Part shown: positions 23,762 through 31,975 of the stretch, one piece after another
Position numbering within the stretch: position 1 is the stretch's first letter
Layout: the number at the start of each line of letters is the position of its first letter
Origin: CAWKOH01 sp963851245
GTDB taxonomy: Bacteria; Actinomycetota; Acidimicrobiia; Acidimicrobiales; Palsa-688
Direction of reading: 5' to 3'
Assembly: GCA_963851245.1 (NCBI GenBank)
Contig: CAWKOH010000003.1
Location: 186,001-250,000 of the forward strand
DNA length: 64,000 bases
Notes under the pieces: generated by a model
What the model was told of the DNA's origin: nothing
Seen by the model: the letters and a program-made list of their open reading frames with translations, nothing else
Database searches by the model: none
Made by a program: the position numbers and the translations under genes

Positions 23762-24669
23762 GGTTACGAGCGAGTCTCATCGCCGTCCTCGGGATGAGCG
23801 CCCTGCTGGTGGCCGGCGCCGGTTGTTCCGGCGTGGAGAAGCTGTCGTTTCCGAACCCGCCAGCGACGCAGGCGCCGAGCCAGGCTTCGCCGACCTTGCC
23901 GGACAACCTTTCGTCGGTCACCCAGCCACCCGTGGCGGGCGTAACGACCACGACGGTGCCCGTGGTGGGTCCGGGGGCCGCCACTCTCAACGGATCCGTC
24001 TTCGGCCCAACCGGTCCCGTTGGCGGGGCGACCGTGGAAGCCGATCGTCTGGTGGGCAATCAGGTCGCGACCGCCCGGACCATAACGGCCGCGGACGGCA
24101 GCTGGAGGATCCCCCACATCCTGGGTGGGGTCTACCGGATCAGGGCGTGGCATGCGCCGAACCTCGACCTCACCACCCCTCAGGTCCTGTTTCTCGGCGA
24201 CACCCAGAATCTGACGGTCTCCATTGAGCTGAACGCCTTCCCCGGGACCAGCCTGGGCACTTCAATAGCGCCGGCGACGCCTCAGGTCGGCCAGCCCGCC
24301 AACCTCCTCGTCCAGGTCACCACTCCGACGATCGGTGCTGACGGGGTGCTGCGCTACCAACCCGTTGCCAGCGGGCGCGTACAGCTGACCCCGGGCCCGG
24401 GTTGGATCGTATCCGGAGCCAACCCGGCCTCGACAAACTCGGCCGGCGACGTCCTGTTCCAGGTGCAGTGTCAGGTGGCGGGCTCGAGCCCGATGCTCGC
24501 CACAGTCGGCGCCACGGGCACTCCGGTGTCGTTGCAAGTTCCGGCCTGCGCCCCCGCCCCGCCTCCGACCACGTCGACCACGTCGACGACGGCACCCTGC
24601 CCTAGCACCACCGCGGCCCCGCCCGCCAACGCCACCAACCCGACGGTCGGGGTCGGGGGATGCGGATAA
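23758..24669 (+). CDS. Secreted lipoprotein with carboxypeptidase-regulatory-like domain
   Basis: About 303 residues. An N-terminal signal with basic MRLR, a hydrophobic core and a lipobox ending VAGAGC with Cys23 predicts lipidation and export. A Pro/Thr-rich linker follows. A beta-sandwich-like domain at about 75-150 (LNGSVFGPTGPVGGATVEAD, then DGSWRIPHILGGVYRIRAWH) resembles carboxypeptidase-regulatory or Cna-B-type folds. The C-terminal tail is rich in Pro, Thr, Ser and Ala. Function unknown. ATG at 23758 overlaps ygfZ as ATGA and produces the signal peptide; upstream in-frame codons would spoil it. Confidence 0.78.
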   Translation: MRLRASLIAVLGMSALLVAGAGCSGVEKLSFPNPPATQAPSQASPTLPDNLSSVTQPPVAGVTTTTVPVVGPGAATLNGSVFGPTGPVGGATVEADRLVGNQVATARTITAADGSWRIPHILGGVYRIRAWHAPNLDLTTPQVLFLGDTQNLTVSIELNAFPGTSLGTSIAPATPQVGQPANLLVQVTTPTIGADGVLRYQPVASGRVQLTPGPGWIVSGANPASTNSAGDVLFQVQCQVAGSSPMLATVGATGTPVSLQVPACAPAPPPTTSTTSTTAPCPSTTAAPPANATNPTVGVGGCG

Positions 24670-24712
24670 CTCCAGCGGGACGACGCACCCTCCCGGGTAG
24701 GCTGTGGCCTTC

Positions 24713-25504
24713 ATGGCCACCTACCTCGATCGGATCCTCGCCGCCCACCGGGCCGCGGCGGCGGTCGACGATCGGGACACGTCGACGCTGGCCAGACAAG
24801 CTCGGGAGGCTCCGGCGACACGCGGTTTCGCCGCTGCTCTGCGCCGGGCCGGCGAGGTCGCCGTGATCGCCGAGATCAAGCGAGCCAGCCCGTCGAAAGG
24901 GCCGTTGGCGCCCGATCTCGATCCGGCCGCCACGGCCGCGGCCTACCAGAGAGGCGGTGCCTCGGCGTTGTCGGTTCTGACCGACGAGAAGTTCTTCACC
25001 GGGTCCGAGGAGGACCTGGTCGCCGCCCGGACGGCTTCGGGCCTCCCGGTGCTACGCAAGGACTTCACCGTCGGTCCTCACGACGTCCTGGACGCCCGCG
25101 GCATGGGCGCCGACGCGGTTCTGATCATCGCGGCCGCCCTTTGCGAAGCGGAACTGACATCCCTCATCAAACTTGCGATGTCCGTGGGCCTCGATGCGTT
25201 GGTCGAAGTGCACGACGAAGATGAAGCGGAGCGGGCCCTGGGCGCGGGAGCCAGGTTGATAGGCGTCAACCAGCGGGACCTGGAGACGTTCCGGGTGGAC
25301 ACGGCCCGGGCCGAGCGGGTGGCCAAGGTCCTCCCGGCCTCGGTCACGACGGTGGCGGAGTCTGGCATCGAAAGCCGGGACGACGTGCGCCGCCTGGCCG
25401 ACGCCGGTTTCGACGCTGTCCTTGTCGGCGAGGCTCTAGTGACGGCGGCCGATCCCGAAGGCGCGGTGCGAGTGCTGCTGGCCTCCACTTGCCGGCCGGA
25501 TTGA
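24713..25504 (+). CDS. trpC: Indole-3-glycerol-phosphate synthase
   Basis: A 263-residue (beta/alpha)8 enzyme. It has VAVIAEIKRASPSKG with the catalytic lysine, ALSVLTDEKFFTGS, LRKDFTVGPHDV, ALVEVHDEDEAERAL, IGVNQRDLETF and VAESGIESRDDV. It closes the indole ring of CdRP with loss of CO2. ATG at 24713 gives the normal opening (ATYLDRILAAHR); GTG three codons upstream is an alternative. A 43-base gap separates it from the lipoprotein gene, the widest in the trp part apart from the groES-hisI gap. Confidence 0.95.
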   Translation: MATYLDRILAAHRAAAAVDDRDTSTLARQAREAPATRGFAAALRRAGEVAVIAEIKRASPSKGPLAPDLDPAATAAAYQRGGASALSVLTDEKFFTGSEEDLVAARTASGLPVLRKDFTVGPHDVLDARGMGADAVLIIAAALCEAELTSLIKLAMSVGLDALVEVHDEDEAERALGAGARLIGVNQRDLETFRVDTARAERVAKVLPASVTTVAESGIESRDDVRRLADAGFDAVLVGEALVTAADPEGAVRVLLASTCRPD

Positions 25505-25508
25505 ACCC

Positions 25509-26183
25509 GTGTTCGTCAAGATCTGCGGAACCACGTCAGAAGACGATGCGCTGCTGGCGGTGGCGATGGGCGCCGACGCGGTCGGCTTCGTGTTCGCTCC
25601 CTCGCCGCGCCAGATCGCGCCCCGGCTGGCGGCCGACATAGTCAAACGCCTGCCCGCCCACATCATCGGCGTCGGGGTCTTCCGCGACGAAGCCCCCAAA
25701 CGGGTGCTGGCCGTGGCCCAGATGGCCGGCTTGCGAGCCGTTCAGTTGCACGGTCACGAACCTCCCCGGGACTCGGAGTGGTTGAGCACCCGGGTGCCCA
25801 TGGTCATCCAGGCCTTTCCGGCCGGGGACGCCCGAGTTAGGCGGGCAGGTGAGTACGGCGCCGATGCCGTCCTGCTGGATGCGCCCAATCCCGGCTCGGC
25901 GCAGGTATTCGATTGGGCGCTCGCCGCCGAGGTCCCCCCCGGCCACAAGGTCATGATCGCCGGCGGCCTCGATGCCTCCAATGTGGGCGCCGCCATCGCC
26001 CGGACCCACCCCTGGGGGGTCGATGTGGCATCCGGGGTCGAACGCCAACCCGGCCACAAGGACCCCATCAAGTTGAGGGAGTTCATCCAGGCGGCCCGCC
26101 AGGCCGCCGCCGATATGGAAGACACCTTCGTAGCGGATCCCGAGGGCGGCCCCGACCTCTACGACTGGCAGGAGGACCGCTGA
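25509..26183 (+). CDS. trpF: Phosphoribosylanthranilate isomerase
   Basis: A 224-residue barrel. The catalytic cysteine is in FVKICGTTSEDDA and the general-acid Asp in LLDAPNP. It has GFVFAPSPRQI, LRAVQLHGHE, IAGGLDASNV, and GVDVASGVER for phosphate binding. It converts PRA to CdRP. Its presence beside an independent hisA means the dual-function PriA arrangement of Streptomyces and Mycobacterium is not used. GTG start four bases after trpC. Confidence 0.94.
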   Translation: MFVKICGTTSEDDALLAVAMGADAVGFVFAPSPRQIAPRLAADIVKRLPAHIIGVGVFRDEAPKRVLAVAQMAGLRAVQLHGHEPPRDSEWLSTRVPMVIQAFPAGDARVRRAGEYGADAVLLDAPNPGSAQVFDWALAAEVPPGHKVMIAGGLDASNVGAAIARTHPWGVDVASGVERQPGHKDPIKLREFIQAARQAAADMEDTFVADPEGGPDLYDWQEDR

Positions 26184-26197
26184 AGCCGATCGTCGAA

Positions 26198-27358
26198 ATG
26201 GGTGATCCCGGGTCCAGCGGGCGCTTCGGCGAGTTCGGCGGCCGCTACCTGCCAGAAGCGCTCGTTCCGGCCTGCCTGGAGCTCGAGCAGGCTTTCCGCT
26301 CGGCCTGGTCCGACCCCGCCTTCCGCCAGCGTTACCACGCCCTGCTCCGTGACTACGCCGGGCGCCCGACACCGGTAACCGAGGCCCACCGGTTGTCCGG
26401 CGAGCTGGGGGTCAGGGTCCTGCTGAAGCGGGAAGACCTGACCCACACCGGCTCCCACAAGATCAACAACGTCATCGGACAGGGCCTCCTGACCGTCGAA
26501 ATGGGCAAGAAACGGATGGTGGCCGAAACCGGTGCCGGTCAGCACGGGGTGGCGTCGGCCACGGCGGCCGCCTTGTTCGGGCTGGAGTGCGTGGTGTACA
26601 TGGGTGAGATCGACACCGAACGTCAAGCGCTCAACGTGTTCCGAATGGGCCTGCTGGGCGCCGAGGTGCGGCCCGTCCGCTCCGGTAGCCGCACGCTCAA
26701 AGACGCGGTGAACGAAGCCCTGCGCGACTGGGTGGCGACCGTAGAGAACACGCACTATTGCCTCGGTTCGGTAATGGGCCCGCATCCCTATCCCTGGATG
26801 GTCCGCGAGCTGCAGAGGGTCATCGGCGACGAGGCCCGTGAACAGTGCCGGGCCCTGCTCGGGGGCTCCGACCCCGACGTAGTGGTGGCGTGCGTGGGGG
26901 GTGGCTCCAACGCGGCGGGAACCTTCTCCGGGTTCGTGGAGACATCGGCCCGGCTGGTCGGGGTTGAAGCTGCGGGCGGATCGGCCATGGGTCGCGGCAT
27001 CCCCGGAGTGCTGCACGGCATGAAGTCGTACCTCCTTCAGGACGAGTGGGGCCAGATCCTCGAAGCGGAGTCCATATCAGCCGGCCTGGACTACCCGGGC
27101 ATCGGGCCCGAGCACGCCTATCTCTCCGACCGCGGACGAGCCCGGTACGAGACCGCGACCGACGGTGAGGTCCTGGACGCCCTACAGCTCCTGTCGAGAA
27201 CGGAGGGAATCATCCCCGCCCTGGAGCCGGCCCACGCCCTGGCCTGGCTGACGGCCGCCACCCGGCGCGGGGACGTGCCGCAGGGTTCCTGCGTCCTCAT
27301 CACCATGTCCGGCCGGGGGGACAAGGATGCCGAGCAAGTGATGAAGGCTCTCCGATGA
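26198..27358 (+). CDS. trpB: Tryptophan synthase beta chain
   Basis: About 386 residues, fold-type II PLP enzyme. It has GRFGEFGGRYLPEAL, the PLP lysine in REDLTHTGSHKINN, ETGAGQHGVA with the catalytic Glu, the phosphate loop CVGGGSNAAG and GLDYPGIGPEH. It condenses indole with serine. The start is uncertain: ATG at 26198 gives ten residues before the conserved block, while CTG at 26180 would overlap the trpF stop as CTGA. The GGAGG at 26171 is poorly spaced for either. The open frame further upstream lies inside trpF. Confidence 0.94.
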   Translation: MGDPGSSGRFGEFGGRYLPEALVPACLELEQAFRSAWSDPAFRQRYHALLRDYAGRPTPVTEAHRLSGELGVRVLLKREDLTHTGSHKINNVIGQGLLTVEMGKKRMVAETGAGQHGVASATAAALFGLECVVYMGEIDTERQALNVFRMGLLGAEVRPVRSGSRTLKDAVNEALRDWVATVENTHYCLGSVMGPHPYPWMVRELQRVIGDEAREQCRALLGGSDPDVVVACVGGGSNAAGTFSGFVETSARLVGVEAAGGSAMGRGIPGVLHGMKSYLLQDEWGQILEAESISAGLDYPGIGPEHAYLSDRGRARYETATDGEVLDALQLLSRTEGIIPALEPAHALAWLTAATRRGDVPQGSCVLITMSGRGDKDAEQVMKALR

Positions 27359-28149
27359 CCGGCGGTCGAGGTGTGCAGGTCGAAGCCCGGCTCCGGTCAG
27401 TGCGCGACTCCGGTCGGAAGATCCTCGTCACCTACGTGACGGGCGGCCTCGGTCCCGACTGGCTGGAGAGCCTGCAGGCCATGGTCGTCGCCGGGGCCGA
27501 CCTGGTGGAGATCGGGATCCCGTTCTCTGACCCGGTGATGGACGGCCCCACCATCCAGGAAGCGTCGGCCCGGGCCCTCGAAGGCGGCGCCAATCCCGGA
27601 GCCATCCTCGACTTGCTGCGAAGTGTTGATGTGCCCGTCCCGCTGGTGGCCATGACGTATTACAACCTGGTCTTCCGGTCCGGCCACGTCCGCTTCTCGA
27701 CGTTGCTGGCCGAAGCCGGGGTGCGCGGCGCCATCATCCCCGACATCCCCCTCGAGGAGTCGGGGCCATGGGAGGAGGCCGCCGGGGCGGCGGGAGTCGA
27801 GACGGTGCTGCTAGCTGCCCCGGTGACGCCCGACGACCGACTGGCCGAGCTGTGCCGGCGGTCCAGAGGATTCGTGTACGGAGTGAACCTGATGGGTGTG
27901 ACAGGGGAGCGAAGCTCCGTCTCCGGCTCGGCTCCCGTCCTGGCCAAGAGGTTGAAGGCCGTGACCGACAAGCCTGTCGTGATGGGGTTCGGCATCTCGT
28001 CGCCGGAGCAGGCGGTCGCCGCGGCCAGGGAAGCCGACGGGGTCGTGGTCGCGTCGGCCCTCATGCGTCTTCTCCTCGACGGCGGGGGGCCAGCCGCGGT
28101 CGGGCAGGCAGTGGCGGCCCTTCGATCCGCTCTGGACGGAGACCCTTAG
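27355..28149 (+). CDS. trpA: Tryptophan synthase alpha chain
   Basis: A 264-residue barrel that splits indole-glycerol phosphate and channels indole to TrpB. The catalytic Glu is in LVEIGIPFSDPVMDGP, which also carries Asp of the active site. It has AMTYYNLVFRSG, IIPDIPLEES, YGVNLMGVTGERS and GFGISSPEQA. Its ATG overlaps the trpB stop as ATGA. It is the last gene of the plus-strand his-trp run. Confidence 0.94.
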   Translation: MTGGRGVQVEARLRSVRDSGRKILVTYVTGGLGPDWLESLQAMVVAGADLVEIGIPFSDPVMDGPTIQEASARALEGGANPGAILDLLRSVDVPVPLVAMTYYNLVFRSGHVRFSTLLAEAGVRGAIIPDIPLEESGPWEEAAGAAGVETVLLAAPVTPDDRLAELCRRSRGFVYGVNLMGVTGERSSVSGSAPVLAKRLKAVTDKPVVMGFGISSPEQAVAAAREADGVVVASALMRLLLDGGGPAAVGQAVAALRSALDGDP

Positions 28150-28267
28150 GCCTGAGGAGCCCTTGGAGTTATATCACCTTTCAAAGTGTTCAGTCGTACC
28201 ATGTATACTGTGGTGTACCGAGCAATAGAGTATTAAGAGCGCCGCTCCGGTCTTCGACCCTTCCTGC
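28150..28267. other. AT-rich convergent spacer with imperfect palindromic motif
   Basis: The 118 bases between trpA and the convergent dehydrogenase are markedly AT-rich for this genome, especially 28170-28240. They contain GTGTTCAGT at 28186-28194 followed by GTACCATGTATACTGTGG and GTGTACC, an imperfect inverted repeat around GTACCA and TGGTGTAC. No uridine-tailed hairpin typical of a terminator is visible. Because both neighbours end here, it is not an ordinary promoter. A similar element lies at 63903. Confidence 0.45.
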
Positions 28268-29317
28268 CTAGGTCTGGTCGAACGCCAGCACCACCTTCAC
28301 GTCAGCGGGTTGGCGCTGGTAGGCCTCCCTCCAACGATCCAGCGGGACGGCCCGCGTTATGAGACGCCCCAACCAGGCCGGGTCCGCCTGGGCCAGTGCG
28401 GCCGCACCGGCTTCGTAGTGGCGGCGGTTGGCGTTGACCGACCCGAACACCACGTCGTTCTCGAGGACCAGGCGACGGTTGAGCATGCCGACATCGACCG
28501 AAAGGGCTCGGCCGGCGGACGACACGCCGGTCAGGCACACGATCCCGTTGGCGCCGGCGTGGTCCATCACGTCGAAGATCAACTGGGCCACCCCGGTGCA
28601 CTCGATCACCACATCCGGCTCGACCCCGACGTCGGACACCGGCCCGTGGTGGTAGGTGGCGCCCAGGGCGGCCACCAAGTCCGGCTTGAGGCCCTCGGTC
28701 ACCTGGTCCAGGACGTGCACGTCGAGACCCCGCTGCGCCCCCAATAGCGCGGCCAGGAGGCCGATGGGGCCGGCCCCGGTCACCAGCACCGTCCTGGCCC
28801 CCCAGGTGGCGCGAGATCCGATTCTCTCGATGTGATCCCAGGCTTTGGCCACGACCGTGGTCGGTTCCAGCAACACCCCGAGGTCGCCGAGAGACGGATC
28901 CACCTTGACCAGGAAATCCGGCGTTATCCGGTATCGCTCCCGGGCGAAGCCGTGATGCTCTTTGATTCCCCATTCCGTGTAGAGACCGTTGCGGCACATG
29001 TCCCATTCGCCGACCGCACAGTTCGGGCAGGGGACCGGGTCCGGCCGGCGGACGATGGCGACAACGAGGTCCCCGGGGGCGAAACCACTATCAGCCCCGG
29101 CCTCGATCACTTCGCCCAGCGACTCGTGGCCAATGGCCAGGCGTTCCTCGCCGGGCGGCGGCCATCCGTAGTCGCCTGCGATGATCTCCAGGTCGGTGCC
29201 GCATACGCCGATTGCCCTGGTCTTGACCAGGATCGGACCGTCCTCAGCAGCAGGTTCCGGCAGCTCGGTCAGATGGACTGAATCGGTCTCCAGAGGTACG
29301 ACCGTGACAGCGCGCAT
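28268..29317 (-). CDS. Zinc-dependent medium-chain dehydrogenase, glucose 1-dehydrogenase-like
   Basis: A 349-residue MDR protein. The catalytic zinc site uses Cys39 (IGVCGTDLEI) and His-Glu of AIGHESLGEV. A lobe-like loop has CPNCAVGEWDMC. The cofactor site is VTGAGPIGLLAALLGAQRG. The pattern CGTDLEIIAGDYGWPPPGEE and YTEWGIKEHHGFARE with a C-terminal Glu_dehyd_C style resembles archaeal-type glucose dehydrogenases that use NAD(P). Substrate could be glucose or another sugar or polyol. It is a single gene, convergent with trpA and divergent from yqgE. Confidence 0.8.
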   Translation of the reverse strand: MRAVTVVPLETDSVHLTELPEPAAEDGPILVKTRAIGVCGTDLEIIAGDYGWPPPGEERLAIGHESLGEVIEAGADSGFAPGDLVVAIVRRPDPVPCPNCAVGEWDMCRNGLYTEWGIKEHHGFARERYRITPDFLVKVDPSLGDLGVLLEPTTVVAKAWDHIERIGSRATWGARTVLVTGAGPIGLLAALLGAQRGLDVHVLDQVTEGLKPDLVAALGATYHHGPVSDVGVEPDVVIECTGVAQLIFDVMDHAGANGIVCLTGVSSAGRALSVDVGMLNRRLVLENDVVFGSVNANRRHYEAGAAALAQADPAWLGRLITRAVPLDRWREAYQRQPADVKVVLAFDQT

Positions 29318-29508
29318 GGGAGGTCAGTATGCCCGGCCCGTCTGATGTCGTTGAAGTTTCCGTGTCAATCGGTCGTCGGTTGAGTCAGGTGCAGCCCCCA
29401 TGGGTGGCAAGCTGGTCACCATGGACGGACCGGATCGGGAGCATCCCGGCAGCCGAGCGGGTTGCAGCCATGGCTCCGGTGCGATCCATTCCGGCGGAGG
29501 CGGGATTC

Positions 29509-30093
29509 ATGGCTGATGGCTACGGGTACCAGTTGGTCCAGGCCGGGCGGCTCCTGGTGGCCAACCCCCTGCTGCCGGACCCGAACTTCGACCGGACCGT
29601 GGTGCTCTTGCTCGCCTACAGCGAGGAGGGCGCGCTCGGGGTGGTGCTGAATCGCCCGAGCGAGACCCTGGTGGCGGCCCCGTTGCCCCGCTGGGAGCCG
29701 CTGGCGGCCGACCCGGCTGTGGTGTTCGTCGGGGGCCCGGTCGAGAGCCAGGCGGTCATCTGCCTGGCCCGGGGCGCCGGTCCGACGGGAGGGGACGAAG
29801 CGTCGACGGGTTGGCAGGCGGTCGCGCCGGGAGTTGGCATCCAAGGCCTGGACGAGGATCCCGAAGGGCTCCGTCCGGGAGTGACTCAGGTGAGGGTGTT
29901 CGCCGGCTACGCCGGCTGGACGGCCGGCCAGCTCGAGAACGAGATTTCGATGGGAGCCTGGTGGGTGGTCGACGCCGAGCCCGAGGACGCTTTCTCCGAC
30001 GAACCGGGCGAACTCTGGAAGCGGGTGCTCAGGCGCCAGCGCGGGCCTCTCGTCTTGGTGTCGGCCTACCCGGCTGATCCCAACATGAACTGA
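29509..30093 (+). CDS. yqgE: YqgE/AlgH family protein
   Basis: A 194-residue protein of the UPF0301 family. It has GRLLVANPLLPDPNFDRTVVLLL, EEGALGVVLNRPSE, FVGGPVES, and FAGYAGWTAGQLENEI followed by GAWWVVDAEPEDAF. Function is not established (AlgH is named as a regulator of alginate genes in Pseudomonas). The frame is open from 29329, but ATG at 29509 has a perfect GGAGG eight bases upstream and gives the usual family length, so I use it. Confidence 0.88.
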   Translation: MADGYGYQLVQAGRLLVANPLLPDPNFDRTVVLLLAYSEEGALGVVLNRPSETLVAAPLPRWEPLAADPAVVFVGGPVESQAVICLARGAGPTGGDEASTGWQAVAPGVGIQGLDEDPEGLRPGVTQVRVFAGYAGWTAGQLENEISMGAWWVVDAEPEDAFSDEPGELWKRVLRRQRGPLVLVSAYPADPNMN

Positions 30094-30122
30094 TTGGGCC
30101 CAGCCCCGCGCCTCTCGCCCCG

Positions 30123-30968
30123 TCAGGCCAGCCTGGTGAGCGATACGGTGACATCCAGCTCCGAGGTCGGGCCACCGTGGAAGATCCCTTTGATCGGTGG
30201 CACGTCGCCGTAGTCGCGGCCGCGGGCTACAAGGACATGCCGTTCGCCCGTGGCGCTGCCGGCGGTGGGGTCGAGCGCGGTCCAATCGCCGGTCCAGGCT
30301 TCGAGCCAGGCGTGGCTTTCGCCGCTCGACAGTGGAGCCGACCTCGGCGTCGCCTTCAGGATGCAGGTATCCCGAGCAGTAGCGGCACGGGACCCCGACG
30401 GTCCGAAGCAGCGCCAGGGTCAGGTGGGCGAAATCCTGGCAGACACCCTCGCCTCCGTTCCACGCTTCGATGGCGGAGGTGTGCACGCCGGTGGTACCGG
30501 GCACGTAGCTGAGCTGCTCCCTTGCCCACTGCACGGCGGCCGAGCCGACCGAAGCCGGAGAGCACTGGTCGATCAATTTCCGGGCGGTCTCATCGACGAC
30601 GCGGATCGGTCGGTACCTGCGTGGTCGGGGCGAGAAGCTCGGCGAAGCGGTCCCGCACTTTCTCGTCGTGCAGCTCGACCCAGCTGAGAGAGTGTTCGGC
30701 CTCGGGCTGCGGCGCCGTCTCGACCACGGAGCGACCGACTACGGTCAGCTCGTCGTGGGGCTGTTGCAGCTCGAAAGAGTGCACGACCGACCCCCAGTAG
30801 TCGACATAGCCCGAAAGCGACACCGCCGGATCCACTTGAACGCGGGACTCGAGCACCAGCTGCCACGGGGTGGTCAAGGGCGTGATGCGCGCCTCGTTGA
30901 AAGAGGAATGCACGGTGTTGGCGTAGTCGATAACGGCTGCAGTGCTCGACGCGGATCCGGTAGCTCAC
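30123..30968 (-). pseudogene. Transglutaminase-like protein with N-terminal bacterial transglutaminase domain, three frameshifts
   Basis: Pieces in different frames join into one protein of about 280 residues. They are SYRIRVEHCSRY, then DYANTVHSSFNEARITPL to TTQVPTDPR, then VVDETARKLIDQC through the catalytic-cysteine block GEGVCQDFAHLTLALLR and CRYCSGYLHPEG, then SGESHAWLEAW with the catalytic histidine, WTALDPTAG with the Asp, and the end VSLTRLA. Breaks lie near 30930, 30600 and 30330; each is repaired by a single-base change. The intact family is a cysteine protease or transferase of unknown substrate that accompanies alpha-E and circularly permuted ATP-grasp proteins. GTG at 30968 abuts the alpha-E stop. 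All catalytic residues survive, favouring sequence error over decay. Confidence 0.8.
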
Positions 30969-31975
30969 CTAAGGCTTTCCTCCGGACGACGCGGTCTCCA
31001 AGCCGGCCCCCTCCGGCACCCACTCGATGGGGCTGGTCTGGCGGAAATACCGAGCGGCCACTGCGGCGCTGGCCGAGCTGCAGCCCATCTGCACCGAGTT
31101 CAGGAGACCGGGAAGGTCTTGCAGCAGGTCGTCGATACGCCGGAACTCCAGAGTGGTCCGCAAGTGGCCCAGTATGCGGCGGGCCTCATCGGGCATCCCG
31201 GCCCGTTCGGCGCGTGGGTCCAGTTCGGCCAGGCACTCTTCAGCCGTCGAGAGGGCGAAGAAGACGGATCGCGGGAAGAGGCGGTCGAGCAACAGGAATT
31301 CAGTGGCCAGCGTAGGCTCGGGTTCCCGCCGGTAGGTTCGCAGAAAGGCTTCGTGCGCCGAGCAGGATCGCAGCAGCACGACCCAATCGAGTCCGGCGTC
31401 CGCTGCCGGCGCCGCCGTGGAAAGGAGGCGGGCCAGCATGTCGACCCGTTCGAGGCTGCGGCCGAGCACCAGGAAGCGCCAGGCGTCGTCTCGGCTCATG
31501 GTCGAGTCAGTCAGGCCGGCGATTATCGCGGCCCGCTCGCGGACGAAGCGGAAGAAGGCATACGGTGCGATGCGCCGCCCAGGCTTCGATCTGCCCCGGA
31601 AGGGCGTTGTAGGTGACGTTGAGGGCTTCCCACATCTCGGAACTGATGGCGTCGCTGACCCCGCGCGCGTTCGCCCGGGCTGCCGAAGGGAAGAGACGAT
31701 CGAGCTGGGGTTGTCGGGGTCGAAGGCCAACACCTCGGTCACCGGTCCGGGCGGTGACCGTGCCGGGGTCGATCCCGTAACCGCCCCTCGTATCGTCGAT
31801 CGGGCGGCCGCTGAGGCCCATGATGGCCAGGAGTGACTGACACAGTCTCCGCCTCGCTGCTGACCGGGGCTTCGAGCAGGTGATGGACGTGAACGTCGAG
31901 GATGCGGGCCGTGTCTTCGGCCCGTTCGACGTAACGGCCAATCCAGAAGAGGCTCTCCGCGATCCGGCTCAGCAT
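30969..31975 (-). pseudogene. Alpha-E domain protein (DUF403), several frameshifts
   Basis: The start MLSRIAESLFWIGRYVERAE at 31975 is the family signature, continuing to EAPVSSEAET. The frame then shifts to LCQSLLAIMGLSG and PIDDTRGGYGIDPGTV, shifts again to VTEVLAFDPDNPSSIVSSLRQ, then ANARGVSDAISSEMWEALN, and finally FFRFVRERAAIIAGLTDSTM to the stop at 30969. The last 190 residues are in one frame (WRFLVLGRSLERVDM, YRREPEPTLATEFLLLD). Alpha-helical proteins of this family always neighbour circularly permuted ATP-grasp enzymes; the biochemical role is unknown. At least four frame breaks. Confidence 0.78.
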
